Positions 33,410 through 42,819 of a stretch of 64,000 nucleotides of DNA are shown piece by piece (position 1 is the stretch's first letter; each line of letters starts with the position of its first letter). The translations under genes were made by a program, and so were the position numbers. The DNA comes from Bacillota bacterium (GTDB lineage Bacteria > Bacillota > Clostridia > Lachnospirales > Lachnospiraceae): NCBI GenBank assembly GCA_023414355.1, contig JAEZOB010000072.1, positions 1 through 64,000 of the forward strand. Direction: 5' to 3'. Under the pieces are notes generated by a model, which saw nothing but the letters and a program-made list of their open reading frames with translations, had not been told where the DNA came from and did no database searches.

Positions 33410-34471
33410 ATGGAAAAATATAGTCAGTATATTTCACCGAACAGGCAATGTAGAGTAACACCCAAAAGTTTAATTAACAATGGAAATGCTGTTTTTGGTA
33501 CTTTTGATAAAGAATTTGAAGTGATGAATCTGTTGGAGTGCAGAAAACCTGCAGGAAAACTGTTCCCCGAATTTCTGAAGAAATACAGGCTAACACTCTG
33601 GGAAGCAGCCGAAATTCATCTGGATCACGGAGTATTATTGGCAGTTGTCTGTGACATGGGTTTATTTGGTATGACCTTGCATGTCTTTTATGACAAGCGA
33701 AAGAAGAAGGTCTTTAGCTGGTGTACCAATCTGCCGAGTTCCGGTACTAAGATTGCTCCGAATCTTTTAAATGGATCTGTTTCGGAAGCAAAAACGAAAT
33801 GCTCCTCTATTAAGTATACTAACAATTTTCAAGACGGCAGATGTTCCTGTTCCGGAGCTCACTTGAATCAAAATAATAGAATTGAATATGAGTTTGATTT
33901 AGACCGGGTGTCACTGCCAAGTGTTGTCAGTATTCCTTTCGGTCCGAATAGGCCTTTATATACGCAGAAAGATCTATTTCATGCAAAGGGCCGACTGAAA
34001 CTAAATAATGAGATTTTCGAAGCAAATGATCATACGATGGCAATTATTGATGATCATAGAGGCTATTATCCCTATCATGCACATTATGACTGGCTTACCA
34101 CCATGGGAAGAAGTGTCAATGGAGAGGAGAGATCCTTCGCCTTCAACCTTACGCGGAATCAATCGATCAATCAGGAGGATTATAATGAGAATCTGATTTG
34201 GCTGGATCACAGAATCAGTATACTGCCGCCTGTTAGCTTTACACATAATGCAGAAGATACAGTCTGGACTGTAAAGGATGAGTATGATATGGTAAATATC
34301 ACTTTTGAGATAGGTGATAGGTATCGTATGGAAACCCATGCCGGAGTGATAGATATCAATTATCATGTGGTATTTGGTGAAATCAAGGGTTACCTTCGTG
34401 ACACGGAGGGTACAAAGTATATTCTTGATGGTATGATGGGTATGGGTGAAGATAAAAGTCTAAGATTTTGA
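33410..34471 (+). CDS. DUF2804 family protein
   Basis: A 353-residue soluble protein of the DUF2804 family, recognised by its late DDHRGYYPYHAHYDW segment (about 220-234) and the ending GMGEDKSLRF. The family has a two-sandwich, lipocalin-like architecture related to tocopherol-cyclase and hydroxyneurosporene-synthase-like proteins; no catalytic role is established. TTGGAGGTG precedes the ATG. Another protein with a loosely related fold (tocopherol-cyclase-like) lies at 55463. The C45 acyltransferase gene follows about 100 bp later and may be a functional partner. Confidence 0.8.
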   Translation: MEKYSQYISPNRQCRVTPKSLINNGNAVFGTFDKEFEVMNLLECRKPAGKLFPEFLKKYRLTLWEAAEIHLDHGVLLAVVCDMGLFGMTLHVFYDKRKKKVFSWCTNLPSSGTKIAPNLLNGSVSEAKTKCSSIKYTNNFQDGRCSCSGAHLNQNNRIEYEFDLDRVSLPSVVSIPFGPNRPLYTQKDLFHAKGRLKLNNEIFEANDHTMAIIDDHRGYYPYHAHYDWLTTMGRSVNGEERSFAFNLTRNQSINQEDYNENLIWLDHRISILPPVSFTHNAEDTVWTVKDEYDMVNITFEIGDRYRMETHAGVIDINYHVVFGEIKGYLRDTEGTKYILDGMMGMGEDKSLRF

Positions 34472-34575
34472 TGAAATTAAAGTCATATCCTTAGTACATA
34501 ACAGCAGAAAATATCAAATAAGCCCTCCTTTCGTCTGATATATTCATATCAAGATCATTTAAGGAGGACAACAGT

Positions 34576-35694
34576 ATGAATGAAACAGCAAGTCATATAC
34601 TTCTCAGTGGGAGTAACTATGAGGTTGGTAAAACCTTGGGCGAGTTCTACAGAAATAATTCGATTCCACTAAACAATGTTATAATTAATGAATCATACCT
34701 TTCTAAAGAGGATGAGCAGCAGATGTTTCGACTATTTGATGACTACTGTCCTGGGATGAACGAGGAAATCGCAGGCTTTGCGGAGGCTTTGAAGGTATCT
34801 CCCGTTCAGCTTCTTTATTACGCAGAGACCTATCTATGCCCCGGATGCAGCCAGATCGCGCTACTTCCGGCGATGAGTACGAATGGACATACAATTCTAG
34901 CACGTAACTATGATTTTAAGGATGGAATTGAAGAAATGTCTGTGGTCACTACAAAAATCAAAGGTAAAAATGCTCATGTCGCATCCTCGGCATGGATTTT
35001 TGGACGCGGTGACGGCTTAAATGAGCATGGTCTGGCTGTAAGCCAGTCGGGAGTCGGGATACCTGTCACCAGGAATATGCCTAATACAGCGAGAGCTGCA
35101 ATCAAAGGTCTGCAGTTCTGGGCGGTTATTCGATCTGTTCTTGAGAACTGCGCGAGTGTAGAGGATGCGATTGCATGGACTAAGGATATGCCAATTGCTT
35201 TTAACATCAACATGATGATAGCTGATCAATCCGGTTCTGCGGCTTTGATTGAAACGCTCAACGGGAAGAAAGCGGTTAAGAAGATTGATGCCTCATCCTC
35301 AGAACAGTATCTGATTGCCACAAATCATGCGCATTTAGAGGAGCTAAAGCCTTATGCTCCGATGGCTTTGAAAAACTCCATGAACAGACAGGGTCTGATC
35401 GGAGATTATATTTCGAAAAGAAACGTTGTTTCTGCGGAGGATTTACAACAGCTGTTATCAGAACAATATCCTGCCGGACTGAGTTGCCGCTATTATGATT
35501 ATTTTTTTGGGACACTGCGAAGCCAGATTATCGATGTAACCGAGGGTACGATGTCCGTTCGCTGGGGATCCCCGGAGTTGAATGAGTGGCATACCTTCCG
35601 TATTAATGGCAATGCACCATACGAAATGCTTCCTGTCAGATTAATCAAGGAAGCAGCTCCCTTCGATTTCTATGAAATGATAGAGAACAATTGA
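34576..35694 (+). CDS. C45-type autoproteolytic acyltransferase/hydrolase
   Basis: A 372-residue Ntn-hydrolase of the acyl-CoA:6-aminopenicillanate acyltransferase/choloylglycine-like group. The likely nucleophile is Cys99 in CPGCSQIALLPAMS (or the nearby Cys96), to be exposed by self-cleavage; ILARNYDF follows, as in the family. GLNEHGLAVSQSGVG and ATNHAH are further family blocks. It may cleave or form amide bonds of acylated amines, including lactones, bile conjugates or beta-lactams. There is no signal peptide. AAGGAGG precedes the ATG. The AraC/GyrI gene follows 21 bp downstream and is probably cotranscribed. Confidence 0.83.
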   Translation: MNETASHILLSGSNYEVGKTLGEFYRNNSIPLNNVIINESYLSKEDEQQMFRLFDDYCPGMNEEIAGFAEALKVSPVQLLYYAETYLCPGCSQIALLPAMSTNGHTILARNYDFKDGIEEMSVVTTKIKGKNAHVASSAWIFGRGDGLNEHGLAVSQSGVGIPVTRNMPNTARAAIKGLQFWAVIRSVLENCASVEDAIAWTKDMPIAFNINMMIADQSGSAALIETLNGKKAVKKIDASSSEQYLIATNHAHLEELKPYAPMALKNSMNRQGLIGDYISKRNVVSAEDLQQLLSEQYPAGLSCRYYDYFFGTLRSQIIDVTEGTMSVRWGSPELNEWHTFRINGNAPYEMLPVRLIKEAAPFDFYEMIENN

Positions 35695-35715
35695 CCACGA
35701 GAAAGGCAAAGGTAT

Positions 35716-36591
35716 ATGGATTACTTGCAGCAGCTGGAAAGAGCAATCATTTATATTGAGAATAATCTTAAGGAAGACATACATGTAGAGGAGGTGGCCG
35801 GTAATGCCGGCTACTCCTATTATCATTTTCATAGGGTTTTTGAAGCCGCATTGGGAGAAAGCATCGGAGATTATATCCGAACAAGGAGATTGAACTGCGC
35901 AGCTTGTGATCTCGTCTATACAGACAAAAGAATCCTTGACATTGCGATGTACTATCGGTTTGAATCACAGGAAGCCTTCAGCCGTGCCTTCAAGAAGATT
36001 TATAAGATTTCTCCCGGCACCTACAGGAAAAATAGAATAGAATCAATGATTGGAAGCAGAAGGGAATTGACTCCCGGACATCTGAGGCATATCTCTGAAA
36101 GGATGACCATTAATCCTGTGATATGTCAGATAGAAGACAAGAAGCTTGTAGGCATGCGATTTCGAACTACGTTACGAAAAATCACTTTGATCGAGGCCTG
36201 GAAATGTTTTGAATACAGAATAAAAGAAATTGGAAATCATACGGATAATACACCTAGGTATGGAATCTGCGAGGTTCCTCCGGATTTTGACATCGCCACG
36301 TTCAACGAAAATACGGAAACAGAACATTTTATCGGAATAGAGGCATATTCCATTGAAGATTTACATCCGGGAATGTCGGTGAAACACCTTGATGGAGGCA
36401 AATATGCAGTATTTACCCATAAAGGAAAAATTGATACCCTAAAGATGACCTATGATTATATCTGGGGGACATGGCTCTTGTGTTCAGGTATGGAGCTTGA
36501 TCAAAGAGATGATTTTGAATTATATGATGAAAGGTTTCTAGGTGCTGATAACAAGTACTCGGAGATTGCTATCTATATTCCTATAAAGTAA
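35716..36591 (+). CDS. AraC-family regulator with GyrI-like effector domain (second copy)
   Basis: A 291-residue Rob-like regulator. HTH units lie at residues 8-105 (IHVEEVAGNAGYSYYHFHRVF, and ILDIAMYYRFESQEAFSRAFKK in two parts). The GyrI-like effector domain covers 120-291 and ends SEIAIYIPIK. It has the same architecture as the protein at 20690 but a clearly different sequence, so it is not a recent duplicate. The C45 acyltransferase upstream could be its target or supply its ligand. Confidence 0.88.
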   Translation: MDYLQQLERAIIYIENNLKEDIHVEEVAGNAGYSYYHFHRVFEAALGESIGDYIRTRRLNCAACDLVYTDKRILDIAMYYRFESQEAFSRAFKKIYKISPGTYRKNRIESMIGSRRELTPGHLRHISERMTINPVICQIEDKKLVGMRFRTTLRKITLIEAWKCFEYRIKEIGNHTDNTPRYGICEVPPDFDIATFNENTETEHFIGIEAYSIEDLHPGMSVKHLDGGKYAVFTHKGKIDTLKMTYDYIWGTWLLCSGMELDQRDDFELYDERFLGADNKYSEIAIYIPIK

Positions 36592-36603
36592 AGAAAAGAT
36601 AGG

Positions 36604-36640
36604 GATTCTTGCATTTGCTGATATGCGAGAATCTTTTTCT
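36604..36640 (+). terminator. Terminator of the acyltransferase-AraC unit
   Basis: GATTCTTGCAT pairs with ATGCGAGAATC (36605-36632), followed by TTTTTCTTTT. From here to the MerR-type promoter at 36834 I see no gene. Confidence 0.8.
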
Positions 36641-36833
36641 TTTCTATTTTGACATTTTACTACATTCTGTGCGATACTAAAAACATAACTATAATTTTCA
36701 AATACATTTAGCCATGAAACCAGATTCTGCTTTATCATTTTTACTCGTGCAAGACTAACTTAGTGAATCACGAATTAAGTCATGCAAACAAGAATTTACC
36801 TTTTCACTTTATAATTATTTTTACGAAAAAACC

Positions 36834-36864
36834 TTGACTTGGAGTTCACTCCAGGGATTACAAT
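36834..36864 (+). promoter_or_regulatory. MerR-type promoter of the aldo/keto reductase
   Basis: TTGACT at 36834-36839 and TACAAT at 36859-36864 are 19 bp apart, the long spacer typical of MerR activation. The spacer holds an inverted repeat, TTGGAGT-TC-ACTCCAG (36839-36854). A matching site precedes the sugar transporter at 43157. Confidence 0.75.
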
Positions 36865-36903
36865 CATACCAAGGAAGACTTAAGGAAATCTCAAGGTGGT
36901 CAA

Positions 36904-36975
36904 ATGCTAAGTTACAGAACATCTGAAACAGCTTACTGCATTGAGCCTCCAAAGACAGAGATCCTTATATATTAA
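36904..36975 (+). CDS. Possible 23-residue leader ORF before the aldo/keto reductase
   Basis: ATG at 36904 follows AGGTGG four bases upstream. The frame gives MLSYRTSETAYCIEPPKTEI then LIY, ending at TAA 36973-36975, 21 bases before the reductase start. It lies downstream of the MerR-type promoter, so it is transcribed. It may be a leader peptide or chance; no family is recognised. Confidence 0.3.
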   Translation: MLSYRTSETAYCIEPPKTEILIY

Positions 36976-36996
36976 ACAAAAAGAGGGGATTAGAAA

Positions 36997-38127
36997 ATGG
37001 TTTATAAGGAATTTCAAGGGTTAAAGCTATCTGCGTTAGGTATGGGAGCGATGCGTCTCCCGGTAGTGGATGGAAATTACGAAAATATTGATGAGACAGA
37101 AACAAGTAAAATGGTTGCTTATGCTGTGGAACATGGAGTGAACTACTTTGATACAGCCTGGGGTTATCACAACGGTCAATCCGAGCTTGTCATGGGCAAG
37201 GTATTAAGCCAATATCCGAGGGATAATTTTTATCTGGCAGATAAATTTCCGGGGTATGATGCTGCCAATTGGGATAAGGTAAAAGCGATTTTCGAGGAGC
37301 AGCTGTTAAAATGCAAGGTAGAATATTTTGACTTCTATCTGGTTCACAACGTATGCGAGATGAATATCGATGCTTATCTGGATCCGAAGTACGGGATCTA
37401 TGATTACTTAGTAAAACAGAAAGAAAATGGACGAATCAGACATCTTGGATTTTCTATCCATGGAAGCTATGATATAATGAAGCGCTTCCTTGAAGTATAC
37501 GGTGATAAAATGGAATTTTGTCAGATCCAGCTAAACTATCTGGATTGGGCCTTCCAAAATGCAAAAGCGAAGGTAGAGCTAGCGGAGGAATTTAGGCTTC
37601 CGGTATGGGTGATGGAACCTCTTCGCGGAGGCAGCCTGTGCAAATTATCAGAAGAAGATGAGACCAGGCTGAAGGCTTGCCGCCCGGAAGAAAAGATTCC
37701 GGCATGGGCATTCCGTTTCTTGCTGTCATTACCAAGTGTTACTATGGTCTTGTCAGGAATGTCTAATTACGATCAGATGGTTGAAAATATTCATACTTTC
37801 GAGGAAGAGAAGCCTCTGAGCAAAGAAGAAAACGAACTCCTTTTATCGATAGCGGACGAGATGTTAAAAAAGAAAATCCTTCCTTGTACAGCGTGTCGCT
37901 ATTGTACGAGTCATTGTCCGCAGGAGCTTGACATTCCAACCTTATTAGCGTTATATAATGAACACAGTTACACAGGAGGAGGCTTTATCGCTCCTATGGT
38001 ACTGGGATTACTTCCACAAGAGAAAAAACCTAGTGCCTGCATCGGTTGCAGAAGCTGCGAAGAGGTCTGTCCGCAGCAGATCAAGATTTCAGAAGCGATG
38101 GCGGATTTTACACAAAAGCTCAGCTAA
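36997..38127 (+). CDS. Aldo/keto reductase with C-terminal ferredoxin-like domain
   Basis: A 376-residue oxidoreductase. The AKR barrel covers residues 1-280, with Asp52 and Tyr57 (FDTAWGYHNG), Lys83 and the LVHN segment as the catalytic positions. Residues 285-376 carry two cysteine clusters, CTACRYCTSHCPQ and CIGCRSCEEVCPQ, for [4Fe-4S] centres. Such fused enzymes are common in strict anaerobes and may link aldehyde reduction to ferredoxin-type electron flow. AGAGGGG precedes the ATG. The gene is driven by a MerR-type promoter, and the MFS exporter follows, suggesting an aldehyde or electrophile response. Confidence 0.9.
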   Translation: MVYKEFQGLKLSALGMGAMRLPVVDGNYENIDETETSKMVAYAVEHGVNYFDTAWGYHNGQSELVMGKVLSQYPRDNFYLADKFPGYDAANWDKVKAIFEEQLLKCKVEYFDFYLVHNVCEMNIDAYLDPKYGIYDYLVKQKENGRIRHLGFSIHGSYDIMKRFLEVYGDKMEFCQIQLNYLDWAFQNAKAKVELAEEFRLPVWVMEPLRGGSLCKLSEEDETRLKACRPEEKIPAWAFRFLLSLPSVTMVLSGMSNYDQMVENIHTFEEEKPLSKEENELLLSIADEMLKKKILPCTACRYCTSHCPQELDIPTLLALYNEHSYTGGGFIAPMVLGLLPQEKKPSACIGCRSCEEVCPQQIKISEAMADFTQKLS

Positions 38128-38177
38128 ACGAAGGTAAGCCGGTTTCACTTTTGCAAAAGAATTTTACGGAGAACAAT

Positions 38178-39329
38178 ATGAAGAAGACAAATTTAACTTT
38201 AATGGTTTTTACCCTGATGAGCTTTGTGCTTGCGATGATATCCTTAGCGTTTAACGGTATTTTAGATATCGTTGCCCAGTCAATGAATATTTCGGTAGCG
38301 AGTTCCGGATTATTGAATACCATGTATGCTTTTGGTGCTGCCTTTGGTGCTCCAATCACCTTGGTTGCTTTCAGGAGAATCGAGCGTGTTAGGATGCTAA
38401 AGATCATGTTATCAATTACGATTCTGATGACAATAGCACTTGTATTTGCACAAAGCTTTTGGCAATTACTCATCACCCGACTTATTATGGGGATTTCGGC
38501 TAATAGTTATGGGGTATTGGCTATTTCAATGGTTGTATCGCTTTCTACCAGAGAAAGACAGGGCCGTTCTATGGCTTATTATTTCATGGGCAGTTCCCTG
38601 GCACTTGTCATCGGTATTCCGATGACACGTGCTCTATCAGCTGTCCTTGAGTGGCGAAGTATTTTCTGGATCTTAAGCGTTTTCATGTTATTGTCTTTGA
38701 TTTATTTTCTTCTGTTTCTACCGAAAGGGGACCATTCCTCCACAAAACTGGAGTTGAAGAAAGAATTACAGTATTTTAAGAATGGAAAAATCCTATTGAT
38801 TTTTGCGTTTACGTTGATCATGTTTATTGGCTATAATGCATTTTATACTTATGTAACACCTTATTTGCTACTGCTTTTTCCTTCCCTGAAAGCTGTGATG
38901 AGCCTTATTCTTGTACTGATTGGTATTGCCAGCTTTATCGGTAATCTCCTGGGTGGCATTGTATCGGATCGTATTGGCTATGCAAAATCAATGCTTTTGG
39001 GCGGGGGGCTTATGCTGACCTTAACCCTCTTAATTCTTGTATTTCAACCTGTTTCGGGCTTTAGTGTATTCCTGGTTATCTTGTGGATCCTGAACGGATG
39101 GTTTACAGGCTTACAGCTTAATACCGGAATCGCTCAGGTGACTGAGAATAAGTCCAGTTTCATGATCAGTATTAACAGTTCGTCGATACAATTGGGCGGT
39201 GCCATTGGTTCCAGTATGGCGGCCGTTGTCATAAACCTAAGCGGGATTCAAAATATCGTCTATATTACTTTAGCAGCGAGTATAATCATGCTTCTTCTAC
39301 AATGGACTTCAATGAAGAAATATTCATAA
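38178..39329 (+). CDS. MFS transporter, DHA1/AraJ-like efflux family
   Basis: A 383-residue transporter with 12 predicted membrane helices. The loop 2-3 region FRRIERVRMLK and the central SDRIGYAKSMLLGG segment match drug:H+ antiporter-1 members (AraJ, YdhP-like). It probably exports small molecules. Upstream ATGs in the same frame lie inside the reductase gene; 38178 follows ACGGAGAA and starts at the first basic-hydrophobic segment. It is 50 bp after the reductase and probably in the same MerR-controlled operon. Confidence 0.87.
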   Translation: MKKTNLTLMVFTLMSFVLAMISLAFNGILDIVAQSMNISVASSGLLNTMYAFGAAFGAPITLVAFRRIERVRMLKIMLSITILMTIALVFAQSFWQLLITRLIMGISANSYGVLAISMVVSLSTRERQGRSMAYYFMGSSLALVIGIPMTRALSAVLEWRSIFWILSVFMLLSLIYFLLFLPKGDHSSTKLELKKELQYFKNGKILLIFAFTLIMFIGYNAFYTYVTPYLLLLFPSLKAVMSLILVLIGIASFIGNLLGGIVSDRIGYAKSMLLGGGLMLTLTLLILVFQPVSGFSVFLVILWILNGWFTGLQLNTGIAQVTENKSSFMISINSSSIQLGGAIGSSMAAVVINLSGIQNIVYITLAASIIMLLLQWTSMKKYS

Positions 39330-39456
39330 AATCAAAAGGAGTTCACGAGAAAGGCTGATCCTAGCGGTATACTTATATCATCGGGATAAGCTGTTTTGCA
39401 TAAATGACATTACCCAGAAGCATTTTTTTTGTTGAGAAATGAAGGGAGAAAGATAT

Positions 39457-40626
39457 ATGTTAGGAAATTTCAGCTACTCTAATCCTACAAAATTATATTT
39501 TGGAGAAGAGGCACTTGATTCTTTAAATGAAGAATTACCTAAGTACGGGAAGAACATCCTGCTTGTCTATGGCGGGGGTTCCATTAAGAAAACCGGATTA
39601 TATGATAAAATAATTACAATTCTAAGAGATAATGGAAAAGAAGTTTTTGAAGACGCAGGAGTTATGCCCAATCCCACAGTTGAAAAAATGTATGAGGGCT
39701 GCAAGAGGGTTAAAGATAATAAAATCGATCTGATTTTAGCAGTGGGTGGTGGCTCGGTCTGCGACTATGCAAAAGCAGTTTCAGTTTCAGCATATTGTGA
39801 AGAAGATCCCTGGGATAAATACTTTCTGCGTTATGAAGAAGTAGATAATAAGATTATACCGATAGGATGTGTTTTGACTATGGTTGGTACAGGTTCCGAG
39901 ATGAATGGAGGCTCTGTGATTGCTAACCCTGCCAACAAGCAAAAAGTCGGACGTGTCTTTGGCGAAAATGTTTACCCGAAATTCTCTGTGCTTAATCCGG
40001 TACTTACCTATTCCGTACCGCAATACCAGATGGTCGCTGGCTTCTTTGACATTATGTCTCACATCCTCGAAACATATTTTTCAGGTAATGATGATAACAC
40101 CTCCGATTATGTTATGGAAGGCTTATTAAAATCCCTAATCCATAGTTCCAGAATAGCAATAAAGAACCCTACGGACTATGAAGCAAGAAGTAATATTATG
40201 TGGACAGCGACCTGGGCGCTCAATACCTTTGTTGAAAAAGGAAAATCCGGAGACTGGATGGTTCATATGATTGGACACTCTATCGGGGGATATACTGATG
40301 CAACCCACGGTATGACCCTGGCCGCAATTTCCATGGCATATTATCGGTTCCTCCTGCCCTATGGATTGCAGAAGTTTAAACGCTATGCAATCAATGTATG
40401 GGATGTAAACCCGGAAGGGAAGACGGACGAACAAGTTGCCAATGAGGGTCTTGACTTCATGGAGGCATATATGAATGAGCTTGGTCTGGTAATGAACCTT
40501 AAGGAGCTGGGGGTTACTGAGGATATGCTTGATGGAATTGCAAAGGGTTCTTACATTTTACAAGGCGGTTATCAGGTCCTAGACCAAGATGCAATTGTCA
40601 CCATTTTAAAGAATAGTATGAAGTAA
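39457..40626 (+). CDS. Iron-containing alcohol dehydrogenase (butanol dehydrogenase-like)
   Basis: A 389-residue NAD(P)H-dependent alcohol dehydrogenase of the BdhA/YugJ/YqhD branch. It shows GGGSIKKTG and the nucleotide-binding VGGGSVCDYAKA (residues 94-105). The metal ligands lie in FDIMSHILETYF (His near 203) and HMIGHSIGGYTDATHG (His near 272 and 286, read in parts). It reduces aldehydes to alcohols in fermentation or detoxification. The ATG at 39439 belongs to the ribosome-site region; 39457 is preferred after AAGGGAG. It follows the AKR-MFS pair by 127 bp and fits the same aldehyde theme. Confidence 0.9.
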   Translation: MLGNFSYSNPTKLYFGEEALDSLNEELPKYGKNILLVYGGGSIKKTGLYDKIITILRDNGKEVFEDAGVMPNPTVEKMYEGCKRVKDNKIDLILAVGGGSVCDYAKAVSVSAYCEEDPWDKYFLRYEEVDNKIIPIGCVLTMVGTGSEMNGGSVIANPANKQKVGRVFGENVYPKFSVLNPVLTYSVPQYQMVAGFFDIMSHILETYFSGNDDNTSDYVMEGLLKSLIHSSRIAIKNPTDYEARSNIMWTATWALNTFVEKGKSGDWMVHMIGHSIGGYTDATHGMTLAAISMAYYRFLLPYGLQKFKRYAINVWDVNPEGKTDEQVANEGLDFMEAYMNELGLVMNLKELGVTEDMLDGIAKGSYILQGGYQVLDQDAIVTILKNSMK

Positions 40627-40697
40627 TACAAAGGAAGCTTTTGCAGAAGAAGGTTTGATTAACAGAGAAGCTGAGGAAGAGATATCTTATAAATCAT

Positions 40698-40750
40698 GAA
40701 ATGCATGTGTTACCTGGAAATTAGATTTTCTGGCAAATACATGCATTTTC
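40698..40750 (+). terminator. Terminator-like hairpin after the alcohol dehydrogenase
   Basis: GAAATGCATGT (40698-40708) pairs with ACATGCATTTT (40739-40749). The loop is 30 bases and the T-run short, so termination may be only partial. Confidence 0.5.
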
Positions 40751-40756
40751 TATATA

Positions 40757-40770
40757 TGATAACGGTTACA
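40757..40770 (+). promoter_or_regulatory. Candidate CcpA cre site
   Basis: TGATAACGGTTACA differs at one position from the cre consensus TGWAANCGNTNWCA. It lies about 88 bp before the terpenoid-cyclase-fold gene. A LacI-family site is an equally good reading. Confidence 0.4.
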
Positions 40771-40844
40771 TTGTGGTAAAATAAAGGATGAGATGGTAGT
40801 TTAGCATATGGAACCGACAGGTTTGAGGTCGCGGAGGTGATCCT

Positions 40845-41750
40845 ATGGAGTGGAACAATTCATCCGTAAGTATGTGGTTGCTGCAAGGTGATGTATCAAT
40901 ACAATATCAAACACACAGAGATCTTCTTGGCTCTTCATCGGAGCTTATTGAAGAACTTCGAGACAAGATCTCAGAGGAAGGCTGGGGAAAGCGTTTCCTG
41001 GCAGAACGAGACGAGCAATCCGGTCTTTGGGGAAACGGTTTCTATTCTCCTAAATGGATCTCTACGCATTATACCTTACTGAACCTAAAGAACCTGGGGC
41101 TTAATCCGGCCTGCCCTCAGTATTGTGATAGCAGTACTCTGCTGCTTGACAGGTTGTGGATCAATCAGGGTCGGGTGAATAAGTACAGACATCAGGATTT
41201 GTGTGTCTGTGCCATGCTCCTGAGTATCTGTTGTTATGCCGGTATTCAATCTCAGAAGCTTTTTGAAATGGTTGATTACATATTAGACCATCATTTTCCG
41301 GACGGTGGTTGGAACTGCAGCTGGGAAATTGGCGACCGGCATAGTTCTCTTCATACGACTTTAGCGGTGCTGGAAGCCTTTCGAGATTATGAGAACTATG
41401 CTTATACCTATCGAATTGAGGAGATCAGAAGAAGTATTCCACATGCTTGTGAATTCATCCTGGAGAAAAAGCTTTTCCGGTCCGTACATACGGGAGAAGT
41501 GATTGATCAGAAGATGCTGAAATTGTCATTTCCCTGCCGTTGGAGGTACGATATCCTACGTTGCATGGATTATTTTACGTCTGTTCAGAAAAGCTATGAT
41601 AGCCGTATGGAGGAAGCATTGACGCTTATTATCCAAAAGAAACGAAAGAACGGTTACTGGCCGGTCCAGCAGAAGTATTCAGGACTTGTTTATTTCGACA
41701 TGGAGAAAACAGGTGGAGACAGCCGCTGGAACACGCTCCGAGTCTTATGA
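40845..41750 (+). CDS. Terpenoid-cyclase/prenyltransferase-fold protein of unknown function
   Basis: A 301-residue soluble protein of alpha-helical hairpins like squalene-cyclase and prenyltransferase repeats (PDGGWNCSWEIGDRHSSLHTTLAVLEAF at about 150-177, read in parts; GYWPVQQKYSG near 266). No DxDD or other cyclase acid motif is seen, so enzymatic cyclisation is doubtful. Repeated GLWGNGFYSP and GW patterns support the fold. GGAGGTG precedes the ATG. The MerR gene follows on the same strand. The role is unknown. Confidence 0.7.
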   Translation: MEWNNSSVSMWLLQGDVSIQYQTHRDLLGSSSELIEELRDKISEEGWGKRFLAERDEQSGLWGNGFYSPKWISTHYTLLNLKNLGLNPACPQYCDSSTLLLDRLWINQGRVNKYRHQDLCVCAMLLSICCYAGIQSQKLFEMVDYILDHHFPDGGWNCSWEIGDRHSSLHTTLAVLEAFRDYENYAYTYRIEEIRRSIPHACEFILEKKLFRSVHTGEVIDQKMLKLSFPCRWRYDILRCMDYFTSVQKSYDSRMEEALTLIIQKKRKNGYWPVQQKYSGLVYFDMEKTGGDSRWNTLRVL

Positions 41751-41899
41751 GTTCTGAAGTTATATAAACCTGAGTTATATAAAGAATATATAATAAACTA
41801 GTACCGCCAGCGTCAACGGCGGAATGGATGATTAGTGTGACAAATAAATTTTCACGAGGCAATCTGCGCGCTGCACAAATCGATAGACTAGGGAAGGGC

Positions 41900-42730
41900 A
41901 TGGTTATTAAGATGAAAGAATTTTATACGGTAGGGGAAGTAAGTAAAATATTCAATGTATCGACAGATACTTTACGGTTCTATGATAAGATCAATCTGAT
42001 TAAGCCCTGGAAGAACGGCGACAATGGATACCGGTATTATTCGAAAGCCCAGTTTGAGATGATCTCTACAATTATATTGCTGCGTTCCCTTGGGACTCCA
42101 ATCCAGAAACTCAGTCAAATTCTGAACTATCAGGATGCCAGTGGGATTGAACATGAATTGTTGAGATCAATTGAGGAAATCGATGTTAAAATAAACGAAC
42201 TTCAAAGCCTTAAGGCCAAGTCATCCTCACTGTGTAATAACATTAAGGATACCTGCTATGATGAAGAAATTACTGTCAGACAATTACCAAGATTATGGCT
42301 TTTGTCGAAGGAGTTTGGTGCCAAAGATGAACTGGATATTGAGGAAATCCTAAAAACGAATCACGCTACCAACGAAGGCTGGTTATCCTTCGCCAATATT
42401 ATCTCTACCATTGACCAGGAGAAGCTGAAAAAAGGGGAATATCACAGTTATAAGATCTATGGTTTCCTGTCGGAACATCCTTGCGATACAGAAAGTAAGT
42501 ATCTTGAGATTATTGAAAGCAGATTATGTGTCTGCTGTAATGCCAGAGTGGATAGAATCGACCATTCTGATATTGATCGGATATACAACAATATGATGAC
42601 TTTTATTCAGGATAATGGTTATACGATTACCGGAGATGCTATAGAGAGACATGTTCTTGATTTATATCAGGGGCAGGAGAGGGAGCTTACGATATTCTTT
42701 AAGATATATATACCGGTATCCAGAGAATAA
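41900..42730 (+). CDS. MerR-family regulator with C-terminal effector domain
   Basis: A 276-residue regulator. The HTH (FYTVGEVSKIFNVSTDTLRFYD, residues 7-28, in parts) and NGYRYYSKAQ are MerR-specific. A coiled-coil dimer helix covers about 90-120, and residues 130-276 form a BmrR/GyrI-like effector domain ending ELTIFFKIYIPVSRE. Starts at 41900 or 41912 are both possible; an ATG at 41828 has no ribosome site. It is the only intact MerR in the window, so it is the best candidate for the MerR-type promoters at 36834 and 43054. Confidence 0.87.
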   Translation: MVIKMKEFYTVGEVSKIFNVSTDTLRFYDKINLIKPWKNGDNGYRYYSKAQFEMISTIILLRSLGTPIQKLSQILNYQDASGIEHELLRSIEEIDVKINELQSLKAKSSSLCNNIKDTCYDEEITVRQLPRLWLLSKEFGAKDELDIEEILKTNHATNEGWLSFANIISTIDQEKLKKGEYHSYKIYGFLSEHPCDTESKYLEIIESRLCVCCNARVDRIDHSDIDRIYNNMMTFIQDNGYTITGDAIERHVLDLYQGQERELTIFFKIYIPVSRE

Positions 42731-42819
42731 CAACATTAAATGCTTAGTTTTTATCGAGACATACACTTATAGTGAAGGTATACTTTCAAAGATAGACATA
42801 GGAATATTTAAGCTTTTTA

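Noticed and set aside
36538..36738. Minus-strand frame of 66 codons around the terminator after the AraC gene
   Set aside because: It overlaps coding sequence and a terminator, and lacks a ribosome site.
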